DNA of 64,000 bases. Origin: Comamonas sp. SCN 67-35. Its GTDB lineage: Bacteria; Pseudomonadota; Gammaproteobacteria; Burkholderiales; Burkholderiaceae_C. The notes under the pieces are model-generated. The model searched no databases and was not told where the DNA came from. It saw nothing but the letters and a program-made list of their open reading frames with translations. How positions within the stretch are numbered: position 1 is the first letter of the stretch; every line of letters begins with the position of its first letter. Positions 30,037 to 40,270 of this stretch are shown piece by piece. Where the stretch lies: NCBI GenBank assembly GCA_001725255.1, contig MEFV01000003.1, positions 1-64,000 on the forward strand, read 5' to 3'. A program made the translations under genes and the position numbers.

Positions 30037-33000
30037 TCAATCGACCGCCAGTTCCAGCTGCACGTGCGGCGCACCGCCCTGCCCGGTTCCGGCCGACGAG
30101 GAGAGCTTGCTGGCGCCAATGAAAAGGCGATCCATGGGAACGCTCCGGGTCGCGAGGTAGTCGCGTACGGCCACGCTGCGCGCCAGGGCCAGCTGCTGCA
30201 TGGCATCGTCGGGCACGGTGATGCTGGAGAGCAGCAGCTTTTCCATGTCCGCCTGGGGAATGTCCTTGGCGAAGCCGATCACGTTGCGCGGCTTCTTGAT
30301 GTTGTCCGCGCGCTGGTAGACGCGCTTGAGCAGCACCGCATAGTCACCGTCGCCCACCTGTGTGACCTGGGTCGCGTCCTGCCCGGCCCGCACCGCTTCA
30401 CGGCGCTTCTCGGCCAGCAGCATGTCCATGAGGCGTTCATGCTTGTAGCCCTGCAGCTCCGAATCCGGGTTGGCCCAGCCCACCACCGTGGCCTTGAGCG
30501 CCGGCCGGTCGGCCAGCGCCCGGGCGATGGCGCCCAACTGCTCGTGCGCCTGGGCCGAGAGCGTGCTGCTGCCAGGGGCAAAGGTGACATCGCCCGACTC
30601 GTTACCGCCACCGAAGGCACGGGCCAGCAGCGAAAACGGCGCGGTGACGGCCTTCATGATGAGATTGCCGATCACCCTCATGATCACCGGCCCGAGGCTG
30701 AAATCCGGGTCGTTGAGCGAGCCGCTGATGGGCAGGTCCACGTCGATCACGCCATTGCGGTCCGCCAGCAGCGCCACGGCCAGACGCACCGGCAGGCTGT
30801 TGGGCGCGCCGCTGACCTCGTCGCCAAACGCGAGCTGCTTGAGCACGAGCTTGTTGCTTGCCGTCAATTGCCCGTCGGGCTGCACCTTGTAGGTCACATC
30901 CACGCTGAGCTTGCCGCGCTCGATGCCGTGACCGGCGTATTTCACGCTGTAGGGCGACAGCGGGGGCAGTTCCAGGTCGCGCATGTGCCCCTCGATGTCG
31001 AGCGCCAGCGGCTTGGCCAGCGGGTTGATCTGTCCGGAAATATCCAGCGTGGCCGTCCCCTGCGCCCTGCCCTTGAGCTCAAGCTGCGCCATCTGCGGCG
31101 GCGCGCCCGGCCCCGAGGCCTCGGATGAAAACGCGCTCAGCCCGCCCGTGAGTTCGGTCAGGTTGGCCGAGTAGTTGGGCTTGATGAAGTGATCCGTGAA
31201 ATCGACGGTGCCATTGACCAGCGCCACCGGTCCGAAGTGGATGCGCGCCGCCGCGGCGCCATCATCGGCCTGCGGACTCGGCGCCGCGGCCGTCGGTCCG
31301 GCCGCATCGGCGCTGGCCACCCGGCCGATGTCCTGCAGATTGATGCGGCCGTTTTCCTGCACGATCACGCGGGCAAAAAAATCCGTGAGCGCCGTCTCAC
31401 GCACGTCCAGCGCGAGCGGTCGCCGGGGTTGCAGCGCCAGCGACAGGCCGCGCAGCGACAGGGTCTTCCAGCGCAGCAGGTCAGCGCCCGGCTGTTCGCC
31501 GTTTCCGATATCGGGCTCATCCGCGCCTGCGCGCGGCTTGAGGCGCACCTGCACGTCCCCGAGCGCCGCGTCGCCCTGCACGCCCACGCTCAATCCTTCC
31601 CTCGCCTGCGCCAGGTTCACGTCACCCGAAAAATCGCCGTCGGCACGCAACACGTCCACGTTCAGTTCGTCGGGCAGATAGGCCTGCACCACCTGCAGCG
31701 GGAGATTTCTGGCTCGCAGGCTGCCCTTCACGCGCAATTCAGGCGCAAGCCCGATGGAGCCGTCCCAGTTCAGCTGGCCGGGATCGGCCTTGCCCGCGCC
31801 CACGCGGGCCTGCACACGCAGGCCGAACGCGGGCAGGCGGCCGTTGTCCCACGCCAGATCGTGCGCATCCACACGGAGTGCCGAGACATTGAGCGAGACG
31901 GGGCTGCGCGCACCCGCGTCGCGCCATGCCACGGTGCCGTCCTTGAGCTGCACCTCGCGCACCGACGCACTCCACGGGGCGGAATCACCTTGGGAACGGG
32001 CCTGCCCGGCGGGGGCAGGCACCCGCCAGTCATCGAACACCCAGGCGCCCGCCTTGTCGCGCTCGACCAGCACCTGAGGCCCCGTCAGCGCCACGTGCCC
32101 GACCTGCACCTGGTGGCGGCGCAGATCAATGGTGGCATCGGCCACCTCCAGCTGCCCGAGCGCCAGCTGCTCATTGGCTGGCGCACCGGCCACGCCGGCC
32201 TGCCTGAGCGTGGCGCAGCCCTTGCGCACCGCGCATGAGACGCTCACCTGGCTCAGCCGCAGCTGCTGCAGCTTGAGCGTGAGCGCATCCCCCTCCAGCT
32301 CAAGACCGACCTTGGCATCCAGCGTGCCCGCGATCACCGGCCTGAGATACTGCGCCAGATACGGCGCGGCAAGCGCCAGTGAAACGCCACTCGCGCTGGT
32401 CGAGGCCTGCACGGCATTGCCCGATGCCCGTCCCTGCACTTCGATGCTCGACGGCTCACCGCCCGCCGCGCCACCGCCAAGGCGCAGTGTCGAGCTGAAC
32501 CGTGCCGGCTGGACGGGCGGCCAGACGGCGTCATGCACCTGCGCCTGCCAGTCGCGCACCTGCCAGGTGGCCTCGGCCGCAGCCCCATGCAAGGTCTCGT
32601 CGCGCCAGTCCAGCGCGCCATCGGTCATTGCGAACTGCCTGAGGGCAAACTTCCATGATGCCGCGGACGAGGTCGTTGCCTTCGGCTCCGGTGGCGCTTC
32701 CTGCCCCCGTGCCTGGCCCGGCAGATGCATGCTCCCCGACGCATCGCGCCGCAGGTAAGCGTGTGGCGCCTTCAGTTCAATGGACGCGATCTCCACCTGC
32801 CGCTCCAAGGGGCGCACATCGCCCAGCGTGACCTTCAAAGCGTCAAACGCGAGCCATTTCTCGCCTTGAGCGTCGGATGCGCTCGCACCATCAAGCTGCA
32901 TGCTGCCGGAGAGCCTGACCTCGGGGGTATGGGCTTGCGCGGAAAAATCCAGCCCGAGATCGGCGTTGAACTTCGCCGAATCCAGTTTCACGCCCAGGGA

Positions 33001-33732
33001 CGCGGGGATATAGGCCGCCAGTGGCGCAAGGTCGAAATCCCTGATCCGCAGGCGCACCTGTGCCTGGTGGGTATCGGCAAACGGCGTCGCCTGGGCCGAC
33101 GTATCGAAGGTGCTTCCATCGAGTTCGAAGGCGAGCCTGGGCAAGACCTTGACCTCGCGATCGGCAGGCAGGTTGCTCAGGAAGGGCAGATCCAGGGTGA
33201 GACCGCGCAATTCATGCTTCACATGCACCGTCTCATCATCAAAATCCACCGCGCCCCCCCGCAGCTGCACGTTGTAGAGCGCAAAGTGCAAGGGCGGCTG
33301 CTCGCCCGTGCCGCCGTGGTCTGCAAAGCGCTGCGCGATATCGTCCACATCGAACATGCCGGGCGCGGTTTGCGCCAGCCGCAGCACAGGGTCGTCGATC
33401 TGCAGGGCATCGATCACAGGCGCGAGCCGCCACAGGGACTGCACTGCCATGTTGACGTAAATGCGCGCGACCTGCAGTTGTGGCGCCTTTCCCGAAGGAC
33501 CGGCCACCGCCACATCGCGCACCGTGAGCTCCAGCGTCCACGGATTGAACGTGACCTGGGCAGCCGTCACCTGCCGCCCGAGCACCGCGGTGCCCTGCTT
33601 TTGCAACTGCGATCGCACGATGGGCGGCACGGCAAGCCAGGCCAGGACATAGAGCAGCAGGACAACCGCTGCCGACCACACCGCACGCCGCACCCCCATG
33701 GAGTGCGCCTTCATCCAGCTCCTGAGCTGCAT
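30037..33732 (-). CDS. large AsmA-like DUF748 envelope protein with OmpA-like C-terminus
   Basis: The 1231-residue protein starts with a transmembrane anchor (about residues 12-35, AVWSAAVVLLLYVLAWLAVP) and then long beta-rich repeats typical of DUF748/AsmA-like proteins, such as QVTFNPWTLELTVRDVAVAGP and DFTDHFIKPNYSANLTELTG. Such proteins bridge the periplasm and are implicated in lipid transport or envelope maintenance. A C-terminal segment (LKATVVGWANPDSELQGYKHERL) resembles an OmpA-type region. I start at the ATG 33732 right before the anchor; the longer frame upstream runs through a structured non-coding region. An intrinsic terminator lies 76 bp upstream of this ATG. Confidence 0.85.
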   Translation of the reverse strand: MQLRSWMKAHSMGVRRAVWSAAVVLLLYVLAWLAVPPIVRSQLQKQGTAVLGRQVTAAQVTFNPWTLELTVRDVAVAGPSGKAPQLQVARIYVNMAVQSLWRLAPVIDALQIDDPVLRLAQTAPGMFDVDDIAQRFADHGGTGEQPPLHFALYNVQLRGGAVDFDDETVHVKHELRGLTLDLPFLSNLPADREVKVLPRLAFELDGSTFDTSAQATPFADTHQAQVRLRIRDFDLAPLAAYIPASLGVKLDSAKFNADLGLDFSAQAHTPEVRLSGSMQLDGASASDAQGEKWLAFDALKVTLGDVRPLERQVEIASIELKAPHAYLRRDASGSMHLPGQARGQEAPPEPKATTSSAASWKFALRQFAMTDGALDWRDETLHGAAAEATWQVRDWQAQVHDAVWPPVQPARFSSTLRLGGGAAGGEPSSIEVQGRASGNAVQASTSASGVSLALAAPYLAQYLRPVIAGTLDAKVGLELEGDALTLKLQQLRLSQVSVSCAVRKGCATLRQAGVAGAPANEQLALGQLEVADATIDLRRHQVQVGHVALTGPQVLVERDKAGAWVFDDWRVPAPAGQARSQGDSAPWSASVREVQLKDGTVAWRDAGARSPVSLNVSALRVDAHDLAWDNGRLPAFGLRVQARVGAGKADPGQLNWDGSIGLAPELRVKGSLRARNLPLQVVQAYLPDELNVDVLRADGDFSGDVNLAQAREGLSVGVQGDAALGDVQVRLKPRAGADEPDIGNGEQPGADLLRWKTLSLRGLSLALQPRRPLALDVRETALTDFFARVIVQENGRINLQDIGRVASADAAGPTAAAPSPQADDGAAAARIHFGPVALVNGTVDFTDHFIKPNYSANLTELTGGLSAFSSEASGPGAPPQMAQLELKGRAQGTATLDISGQINPLAKPLALDIEGHMRDLELPPLSPYSVKYAGHGIERGKLSVDVTYKVQPDGQLTASNKLVLKQLAFGDEVSGAPNSLPVRLAVALLADRNGVIDVDLPISGSLNDPDFSLGPVIMRVIGNLIMKAVTAPFSLLARAFGGGNESGDVTFAPGSSTLSAQAHEQLGAIARALADRPALKATVVGWANPDSELQGYKHERLMDMLLAEKRREAVRAGQDATQVTQVGDGDYAVLLKRVYQRADNIKKPRNVIGFAKDIPQADMEKLLLSSITVPDDAMQQLALARSVAVRDYLATRSVPMDRLFIGASKLSSSAGTGQGGAPHVQLELAVD

Positions 33733-33807
33733 CAAACCACCACCAACACGGCAACGACAAAGCGGAAATTGTGCACGCCAGGTTGCAAGGCAAATCGCAA
33801 CAATTGC

Positions 33808-33848
33808 AAAAGAAAGCCCGGCGGCGGGGGAGCCCCGAGCGCCGGGCT
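33808..33848 (-). terminator. intrinsic terminator in the 5' region of the DUF748 gene
   Basis: The arms AGCCCGGC (33815-33822) and GCCGGGCT (33841-33848) close a GC-rich stem with an inner paired part, and on the minus strand TTTCTTTT follows. Read in plus direction there is no T-tract. It would stop a transcript entering from higher coordinates before the DUF748 gene. Confidence 0.75.
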
Positions 33849-34028
33849 TGATGGCAGGCATGACAGCCCGTCCACCCTGGGCACCCCGGAGATTGCTGTC
33901 CGGCGTACCGGAGGCAAATGATTGCCTCCTTTGGGGCCCCGGAGCTTGCACACGGCGACCTGGCTGGCGCTTCGCGCCTCGCCCGCCGCGGGTACGCGCC
34001 CCGAAGCAGATGCCTGCGTCGTGCAGGC
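33849..34028 (-). ncRNA. possible structured leader or small RNA, unassigned
   Basis: Between the terminator and about 34028 at least four hairpins follow each other: CCGG-CGTA-CCGG at 33900-33911, GGAGGCAA/TTGCCTCC at 33910-33929, GGCGC-TTC-GCGCC at 33966-33978 and GCCTGC-GTCGT-GCAGGC at 34012-34028. The end at an intrinsic terminator suggests a minus-strand RNA. I could not match it to glycine, cobalamin, c-di-GMP or 6S RNA from memory. Confidence 0.4.
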
Positions 34029-34446
34029 AACGCCACCTTATCAGGTTTGAGGCGAAGTGGCCATGGGCACGTTGCAATTTGCAACGCGCTGCAAGCAGTG
34101 TTGCATTTGCAAAACCACGCTGCGGTTTCTGGCCGTACAAGTTCGGCCATGGCGCGGAAAATTCAGCGCGAATCATGTCACAACAATTACTTATTTATCT
34201 GATACTAGAATTCTTTAGTATTGACTTGGTATTTTGAGACTCCATAGAATCCGCCCAATTCCACGAAAAGTCAGTACAAACCCTTATCACCGCAGGCGCC
34301 ATCCATCGCATCGGCACGATCCGAACGCGTCGATTCCCTTCCGAACAGCCTGGATGGCGTAACGCCGGACCGTGTGTCCGGTCCCACAAAGCGGATCTGC
34401 CCGGTTCGGACAGATGGCAGACCGCCTCAAACCGAAAGGGTCCTCC
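34029..34446. other. non-coding region with TTGCAA palindromes and AT-rich promoter zone
   Basis: No gene is supported. A perfect 15-nt palindrome, GTTGCAATTTGCAAC (34071-34085), is followed by a close variant, GTTGCATTTGCAAA (34100-34113). An AT-rich patch at about 34170-34250 carries the promoter of the transglycosylase gene, and CCGGACCGTGTGTCCGG (about 34366-34382) is a further inverted repeat in its leader. Confidence 0.6.
34221..34250 (+). promoter_or_regulatory. sigma70-like promoter for the lytic transglycosylase
   Basis: TTGACT at 34221-34226 and TAGAAT at 34245-34250 are spaced by 18 bp in an AT-rich stretch of an otherwise GC-rich region. The leader to the ATG at 34447 would be about 190 nt. 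Confidence 0.65.
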
Positions 34447-35253
34447 ATGCAGAAGGCAGGCTTGCGTGCCGTCTCTGGCTTGCGCACCTTCACCGGCGAC
34501 GTTGCCGCCGGTTTCTTTGAAATCACCCACAACAGCCTGGCGCTGCTGGGCCTGGCGGTCGCCTTTGCCCTCATCACGCTCACCGCGCGCCCCGACCTGC
34601 GCGAGATGGGGCAACAGCAGCTCATGAGCTGGCTGCAGGAGCAGCAAGTGGCCATGGACGGCTTTGCCACCGAGCCTTTCGCCAGCGAGCGCGCCACCGC
34701 CAGCAATCCCAAGGATCTGCCGCGCGAACAGGCCGCGGTGACCTACTGGCTGAGCAAGAAGTACCGCGTGGCGCCCGAGCCGCTCGCGGTGCTCGTGAGC
34801 GAGGCCTACGCGATCGGGGCGCGCACCAAGCTCGATCCGACACTGATCCTCGCCGTCATGGCCGTGGAATCGAGCTTCAACCCCTTCGCCCAGAGCGATG
34901 TGGGTGCCCAGGGGTTGATGCAGGTGATGACGCGCGTGCACACCGACAAATACGAAGACTTCGGCGGCCGTTTTGCGGCCTTCGACCCCGTGGCCAATCT
35001 GCGCGTGGGCGTGAAGATATTGCAGGAATGCATCGCCCGCGCAGGCTCCGTCGAGGGCGGGCTGCGTGCCTATGTGGGCGCGACCAACCTGCCCGACGAC
35101 ACAGGTTACGCCGCCAAGGTGCTGGCCGAGCACGAGCGGCTGCGCCAGGCGGCCAGTGCCGCAGCCAAATCGCCGGTCGTGGCCACCAAGGCCGCTCCCG
35201 CGACCCCGGCGCAACAGGTGCAAAAGGTGGCGCTGCTTACCAGCGGCCTCTGA
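34447..35253 (+). CDS. lytic transglycosylase (SLT family)
   Basis: The 268-residue protein has an uncleaved-looking membrane segment at about residues 30-47 and a C-terminal SLT domain: ILAVMAVESSFNPFAQSDVGA with the catalytic glutamate E141, then QGLMQVMTRVHTDKY and later GGLRAYVGAT. It would cut peptidoglycan glycan strands in the periplasm. I chose the ATG at 34447 (MQKAGLRAV). It is the first gene of a plus-strand run but is 226 bp from glyA. Confidence 0.9.
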   Translation: MQKAGLRAVSGLRTFTGDVAAGFFEITHNSLALLGLAVAFALITLTARPDLREMGQQQLMSWLQEQQVAMDGFATEPFASERATASNPKDLPREQAAVTYWLSKKYRVAPEPLAVLVSEAYAIGARTKLDPTLILAVMAVESSFNPFAQSDVGAQGLMQVMTRVHTDKYEDFGGRFAAFDPVANLRVGVKILQECIARAGSVEGGLRAYVGATNLPDDTGYAAKVLAEHERLRQAASAAAKSPVVATKAAPATPAQQVQKVALLTSGL

Positions 35254-35479
35254 GAAGACACCGCCCACCCGCTGGGTGGCGCGCTACACTCGCGCGGTAC
35301 GCGACTGGCGATAGGTCCGCGGTCGCCCTGCCCGGGCGGCGCGACTGACGTGGGGCACCGCCGCAAAAGGCACAACACCACGGGGAAGCGTACCGCGCGC
35401 GGGCACAAGCCGTGGCGCGTTTTGTCGTTCGCCTGGGCAGCCCTTGCATGCCAAGGGAAAGACACCGCTATCACCTGCC

Positions 35480-36724
35480 ATGTACCAACGCAATATCCTC
35501 GTGGAACAGACCGACCCCGAAGTGTGGGCCGCCATCCAGGCCGAGAACCGCCGCCAGGAAGAACACATCGAGCTCATCGCCAGCGAGAATTACGCCTCGC
35601 CCGCCGTCATGGCGGCGCAAGGCTCGCAGCTCACCAACAAGTACGCCGAGGGCTACCCCGGCAAGCGCTACTACGGCGGCTGCGAGAACGTGGACGTGAT
35701 CGAGCAGCTCGCGATCGACCGCGTCAAGCAGCTCTTCGGCGCCGAGGCGGCGAACGTGCAGCCCAACTCGGGCTCGCAGGCCAACCAGGCGGTGCTGATG
35801 GCCTTCCTGAAGCCCGGCGACACCATCCTCGGCATGAGCCTGGCCGAGGGCGGTCACCTGACGCACGGCATGGCGCTGAACATGAGCGGCAAATGGTTCA
35901 ACGTCGTCTCCTACGGCCTGAACGCCAAGGAAGAGATCGACTACGACGCCTTCGAGGCCAAGGCGCGCGAACACAAACCCAAGCTCATCATCGGCGGTGC
36001 CTCGGCCTATGCGCTGCGCATCGATTTCGAGCGCATGGCCAGGGTTGCCAAGGAAATCGGCGCGATTTTCTGGGTGGACATCGCGCACTACGCGGGCCTG
36101 GTGGTGGCGGGCGAATACCCCAACCCGGTGCCGCACGCCGACGTGGTCACCTCCACCACGCACAAGAGCCTGCGCGGCCCGCGCGGCGGCTTCGTGCTGA
36201 TGAAGGCCGAACACGAGAAGGCCATCAACTCCGCCATCTTCCCCGGCCTGCAGGGCGGACCGCTGGAGCACGTGATCGCCGCCAAGGCCGTGGCCTTCAA
36301 GGAAGCGCTCTCGCCCGAGTTCAAGGCCTATGGCCGGCAGGTGGCGAAAAACGCGCAGGTGTTCGCGCAGACGCTCACCGAGCGCGGCCTGCGCATCGTC
36401 AGCGGCCGTACCGAAAGCCACGTGATGCTGGTCGATCTGCGCGCCAAGGGCATCACCGGCAAGGCGGCCGAGGCGGCGCTGGGCCTGGCGCACATCACGA
36501 TCAACAAGAATGCGATTCCCAACGACCCGGAAAAGCCCTTCGTGACCAGCGGCGTGCGTGTGGGCACGCCCGCGATCACCACGCGCGGCTTCAAGGAAGA
36601 TGAAACGCGCCTGACGGCGAATCTCATGGCCGACGTGCTGGACAAGCCGCACGACGAGGCCCACATCGCGGCCGTGCGCGCCAAGGTGCAGGCGCTGACC
36701 AGCCGCTTCCCGGTCTACCGCTGA
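35480..36724 (+). CDS. glyA: serine hydroxymethyltransferase
   Basis: GlyA interconverts serine and glycine with tetrahydrofolate, using PLP. The 414-residue protein has [17 protein letters not shown], the folate/substrate segment GGHLTHG, D200 and H203 in WVDIAHYAG, and the PLP lysine K229 in [14 protein letters not shown]. The ATG at 35480 ([10 protein letters not shown]) fits the family; earlier ATG codons would add an unrelated extension. The 226-bp leader has some hairpins but I could not match a riboswitch. nrdR follows 24 bp downstream. Confidence 0.98.
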   Translation: MYQRNILVEQTDPEVWAAIQAENRRQEEHIELIASENYASPAVMAAQGSQLTNKYAEGYPGKRYYGGCENVDVIEQLAIDRVKQLFGAEAANVQPNSGSQANQAVLMAFLKPGDTILGMSLAEGGHLTHGMALNMSGKWFNVVSYGLNAKEEIDYDAFEAKAREHKPKLIIGGASAYALRIDFERMARVAKEIGAIFWVDIAHYAGLVVAGEYPNPVPHADVVTSTTHKSLRGPRGGFVLMKAEHEKAINSAIFPGLQGGPLEHVIAAKAVAFKEALSPEFKAYGRQVAKNAQVFAQTLTERGLRIVSGRTESHVMLVDLRAKGITGKAAEAALGLAHITINKNAIPNDPEKPFVTSGVRVGTPAITTRGFKEDETRLTANLMADVLDKPHDEAHIAAVRAKVQALTSRFPVYR

Positions 36725-36748
36725 ACGCCAGCCCGCGAAGGCGCTGCC

Positions 36749-37198
36749 ATGAAGTGCCCGTTCTGCAGCCACCCGGACACGCAGGTCGTCGAGACCCGCG
36801 AGTCCGAGGGCGGCGAGTACGTACGTCGCAGGCGCCGCTGCACCGCCTGCGACAAGCGCTTCACGACCTATGAACGGCCCGAGGTGAACTTCCCGGCCAT
36901 CGTCAAGAAGGACGGGCGGCGCGTCGAGTACAAGCGCGAGAAGCTCGAAGGGTCATTTCGCATCGCGCTGCGCAAGCGCCCGGTGGGCACCGAACAGGTG
37001 GACGCGGCCATCGAGCGCATCGAGGAGCGCCTGCTGCAGCTGGGCGAGCGCGAGGTGCTCTCCAACCGCATCGGCGAGATGGCGATGAACGAGCTGCAGA
37101 AGATGGACAAGGTGGCCTACGTACGCTACGCGAGCGTCTACCGCAGCTTCGAGCACATCGACGAATTCAAGGCACTGGTCGATCGCGTGGGTGAGTAG
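36749..37198 (+). CDS. nrdR: transcriptional repressor NrdR
   Basis: NrdR represses ribonucleotide reductase genes in response to ATP/dATP. The 149-residue protein has the N-terminal zinc ribbon (C3, C6, C31, C34), then the ATP-cone domain with [19 protein letters not shown] and [16 protein letters not shown]. Length and motifs are canonical. It follows glyA closely, as in many betaproteobacteria. Confidence 0.98.
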   Translation: MKCPFCSHPDTQVVETRESEGGEYVRRRRRCTACDKRFTTYERPEVNFPAIVKKDGRRVEYKREKLEGSFRIALRKRPVGTEQVDAAIERIEERLLQLGEREVLSNRIGEMAMNELQKMDKVAYVRYASVYRSFEHIDEFKALVDRVGE

Positions 37199-37212
37199 TC
37201 CGCTATCTTCGC

Positions 37213-37260
37213 CATAGCTGTCTGCGCTTGATGGATGGGCGCTACAGCCAGATTCAATCC
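37213..37260 (+). repeat. dispersed repeat copy at the aroC 3' end
   Basis: The blocks CATAGCTGTCTGCGCTTG, GGGCGCTA and CAGCCAGATTCAATCC define a clean copy. It lies between nrdR and aroC and covers the aroC stop codon at 37254-37256. Confidence 0.7.
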
Positions 37261-38351
37261 ATATTTCCAGGAATGGGCCCCACGGCCTGACGCACGTCCG
37301 CGCACTGCGCGCGGTGCAGCAGGGCGTGGTCCATGAGCACGAGCGCCAGCAGCGCCTCGGCGATGGGCGCGGCGCGTATGCCCACGCAGGGGTCGTGGCG
37401 GCCACGGGTAGACACCTCCACCGGCTCGCCATGGATGTCGATCGAAGGGCGCGGCGTGAGGATGGAGCTCGTCGGCTTGATCGCCAGGCTCACCTCGATG
37501 TCCTGCCCCGTACTCAGGCCGCCCAGCATCCCGCCCGCGTGGTTGCTGGCAAAACCTTGCGGCATGAGCGCGTCGCCGTGCACGCTGCCGCGCTGCGCCA
37601 CGCTCGCGAAACCGTCGCCGATCTCCACGCCCTTGACGGCATTCAGCCCCATCATGGCGTAGGCGATGTCGGCGTCGAGCTTGTCGTACAGCGGTGCACC
37701 CAGCCCCACCGGCACGCCGCTGGCCTGCACGCGGATGCGCGCGCCGCAGGAGTCGTGCGCCTTGCGCAACTCGTCCATGTAGGCTTCATAGCGCGCCACA
37801 TCGGCCACGGGCGCGAAAAACGGGTTCTGCGCCACGTGCTCCCAGCCCTCGAACGGAATCGGCAACTCGCCGAGCTGGGTCATGCAGGCGCGCAACTGCG
37901 TGCCGAATTTTTCGCGCAGCCATTTTTTGGCGACGGACCCGGCCGCCACCGTCGGCGCCGTCAGGCGCGCCGACGAGCGCCCGCCCCCGCGCGGATCGCG
38001 CAGGCCGTACTTGTGCCAGTAGGTGTAGTCCGCATGGCCGGGGCGAAACCGCAGCGCGATGTCGCCATAGTCCTTGCTGCGCTGGTCCTGGTTGCGGATG
38101 AGCAGCGCGATCGGCGTCCCGGTGGTCCTGCCCTCGTACACGCCCGAGAGGATTTCCACCGCGTCGGGCTCATTTCGCTGCGTGACGTGGCGGCTGGTGC
38201 CGGGGCGGCGCCGGTCCAGATCGTGCTGGATGTCGGCGGCATCGAGAGCCATGCCCGGCGGGCAGCCGTCGATCACGCAACCGATGGCCGGGCCGTGGGA
38301 TTCACCGAAGTTGGTGACGCAAAACAGGGTGCCGAGGGTGCTGCCGCTCAT
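37254..38351 (-). CDS. aroC: chorismate synthase
   Basis: AroC forms chorismate from EPSP and needs reduced FMN. The 365-residue protein shows the signatures [18 protein letters not shown] near the start, [27 protein letters not shown] and later [18 protein letters not shown]. The ATG at 38351 is preceded by AGGATC. It is convergent with nrdR; the gap carries a dispersed repeat. Confidence 0.98.
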   Translation of the reverse strand: MSGSTLGTLFCVTNFGESHGPAIGCVIDGCPPGMALDAADIQHDLDRRRPGTSRHVTQRNEPDAVEILSGVYEGRTTGTPIALLIRNQDQRSKDYGDIALRFRPGHADYTYWHKYGLRDPRGGGRSSARLTAPTVAAGSVAKKWLREKFGTQLRACMTQLGELPIPFEGWEHVAQNPFFAPVADVARYEAYMDELRKAHDSCGARIRVQASGVPVGLGAPLYDKLDADIAYAMMGLNAVKGVEIGDGFASVAQRGSVHGDALMPQGFASNHAGGMLGGLSTGQDIEVSLAIKPTSSILTPRPSIDIHGEPVEVSTRGRHDPCVGIRAAPIAEALLALVLMDHALLHRAQCADVRQAVGPIPGNMD

Positions 38352-38409
38352 GAATGATCCTGTGATTTGCGATACACAGCGGTCGTTCGTGCCGGGCTGG
38401 CGACCGGCG

Positions 38410-38871
38410 TCATGCCTTCTTCTCGGAAACCGCCGACTCCTCGGGCCAGTCGCGGATGTAGGCCTTGAGCAGCTTGTTTTCGAAGTTCTGGCTGTCAACC
38501 ACCGCCTTGGCCACATCGTAGAAGCTGATCACGCCCATGAGCTGGCGGTTGTCGATCACCGGCAGGTAGCGCGCGTGACGGTCGAGCATCATGCGGCGCA
38601 CTTCATCGAGCTCGGTCTCCATCGTGCAGATGAGCGGCCCCGGGTCCATGCTGCGGTAGACCGACAGGCCGTCGAAACGGCCACCGTTCTTCACCGTGGC
38701 GTTGATCACCTCGCGGAAGGTGAGGATGCCCACCACGCGCTCGTGCGCCATGACGACGAGCGAGCCGATGTCGTTGTCCGACATGGTGCGCGCGGCGTCC
38801 GCCAGCGTGTCTTCCGGCGTGATGGTATAGAGCGTGCCGCCCTTGAGGCGCAGGATGTCGCGAACTTTCAT
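38410..38871 (-). CDS. tandem CBS domain protein
   Basis: The 153-residue protein is made of two CBS motifs ([45 protein letters not shown]) and nothing else, as in stand-alone regulators that bind adenine nucleotides or S-adenosyl ligands. The ATG at 38871 (MKVRDILR) fits the family. Partner unknown. It is upstream of aroC on the same strand. Confidence 0.88.
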   Translation of the reverse strand: MKVRDILRLKGGTLYTITPEDTLADAARTMSDNDIGSLVVMAHERVVGILTFREVINATVKNGGRFDGLSVYRSMDPGPLICTMETELDEVRRMMLDRHARYLPVIDNRQLMGVISFYDVAKAVVDSQNFENKLLKAYIRDWPEESAVSEKKA

Positions 38872-38956
38872 GGCTGATGGGCTGGTGGCGTGTACGGGAG
38901 CACCGGCAAATATAGCCCACAATGCATGGCTTCACGCATGACAAGGGAGACCAGGA

Positions 38957-40270
38957 ATGCCCGGCTACGCCGATCCCGGCTTTGACACGCTCGCGGTGCA
39001 CGCGGGCGCGCGGCCCGACCCGACCACCGGCGCACGCGCCACGCCGATCTACCTCACGACCTCGTTCGTCTTCGAGTCGAGCGACCACGCGGCTTCGCTC
39101 TTCAACATGGAGCGCCCGGGCCACGTCTATTCGCGCCTCTCCAACCCCACGACCGACGTGCTGGAGCAGCGCGTGGCGGCGCTCGAAGGCGGCGCAGGCG
39201 CGATCGCCACCGCGAGCGGCATGGCCACGCTGCACCTGGCCATCGTCACGCTCATGGGCGCGGGCAGCCACATCGTGGCGAGCACGGCGCTGTACGGCGG
39301 CTCGCAGAATCTGCTGAACTACACGCTCAGGCGCTTCGGCATCGAGACCACCTTCGTCAAGCCCACCGACGTGGACGCCTGGCGCGCGGCCATCCGGCCG
39401 AACACGAAGCTGTTCCTGGGCGAGACCGTGGGCAACCCAGGCCTGGAGGTGCTGGACATTCCCACCGTGGCGCAGATCGCGCACGAGGCGGGCATCCCAC
39501 TGCTGGTCGACTCCACCTTCACCACGCCGTATCTGATGCGCCCGCTCACGCTCGGGGCCGACATGGTCTATCACGCGGCCACCAAGTTCCTCTCGGGCCA
39601 CGGCACGGTGATGGGCGGGGTGCTGGTCGATGGCGGTGGCTTCGACTGGGACGCCTCGGGGCGCTTCCCGGAGCTGGCCGCGCCCTACGACGGCTTTCAC
39701 GACATGGTGTTCGCGCAGGAATCGAGCGTCGGCGCCTTTTTGCTGCGCGCGCGCCGCGAGGGCCTGCGCGACTTCGGCGCCTGCATGAGCCCGCACAGCG
39801 CCTGGCTGATCCTGCAGGGCGTGGAAACGCTGGGCGCGCGCATGGAACGGCACGTGCGCAACACCGAGCGCGTGGTGCAATTCCTCGCCAGCCACCCCTT
39901 CGTCGCGCGTGTCGGCCATCCGCTGCTGGAAAGCCACCCCAGCCACAAGATCGCGCAAAAACTGCTGCCGCGTGGCGCGGGCGCAGTCTTCAGCTTCGAC
40001 CTCAGGGGCAACCGCGAGCAGGGCAAGAAGTTCATCGAAACGCTCAAAATCTTCAGCCACCTGGCCAACGTGGGCGACTGCCGCTCGCTCGTGATCCACC
40101 CGGCAAGCACCACGCACTTTCGCATGACGGACGAGGCGCTGCTCGCGGGCGGCATCACGCAGGGCACGATCCGGCTCTCCATCGGCCTGGAAGACCCCGA
40201 CGACCTGATCGACGACCTCAAGCGTGCGCTCAAGGCCGCCGAGAAGTTCGACGGAAAGGCGGGTGCGTGA
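38957..40270 (+). CDS. metY: O-acetylhomoserine sulfhydrylase (MetY-type)
   Basis: The 437-residue PLP enzyme belongs to the Cys/Met metabolism family; the PLP lysine is K210 in YHAATKFLSGHG. The insert-containing length and the start FDTLAVHAGARPDPTTGARA point to MetY, which makes homocysteine from O-acetylhomoserine and sulfide, rather than MetZ. A second family member, metZ, lies at 57636-58856. The stop overlaps the next start by TGATG. Confidence 0.9.
   Translation: MPGYADPGFDTLAVHAGARPDPTTGARATPIYLTTSFVFESSDHAASLFNMERPGHVYSRLSNPTTDVLEQRVAALEGGAGAIATASGMATLHLAIVTLMGAGSHIVASTALYGGSQNLLNYTLRRFGIETTFVKPTDVDAWRAAIRPNTKLFLGETVGNPGLEVLDIPTVAQIAHEAGIPLLVDSTFTTPYLMRPLTLGADMVYHAATKFLSGHGTVMGGVLVDGGGFDWDASGRFPELAAPYDGFHDMVFAQESSVGAFLLRARREGLRDFGACMSPHSAWLILQGVETLGARMERHVRNTERVVQFLASHPFVARVGHPLLESHPSHKIAQKLLPRGAGAVFSFDLRGNREQGKKFIETLKIFSHLANVGDCRSLVIHPASTTHFRMTDEALLAGGITQGTIRLSIGLEDPDDLIDDLKRALKAAEKFDGKAGA

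Noticed and set aside
33733..34176. Longer N-terminus of the DUF748 protein starting at 34176
   Set aside because: The extension is Arg/Gly-rich, has no domain, runs through a strong terminator hairpin, and the membrane anchor that begins mature relatives starts right after 33732.
35254..35479. Riboswitch upstream of glyA
   Set aside because: The leader has GC-rich hairpins but I could not find conserved core sequences of the glycine, SAH or tetrahydrofolate classes.
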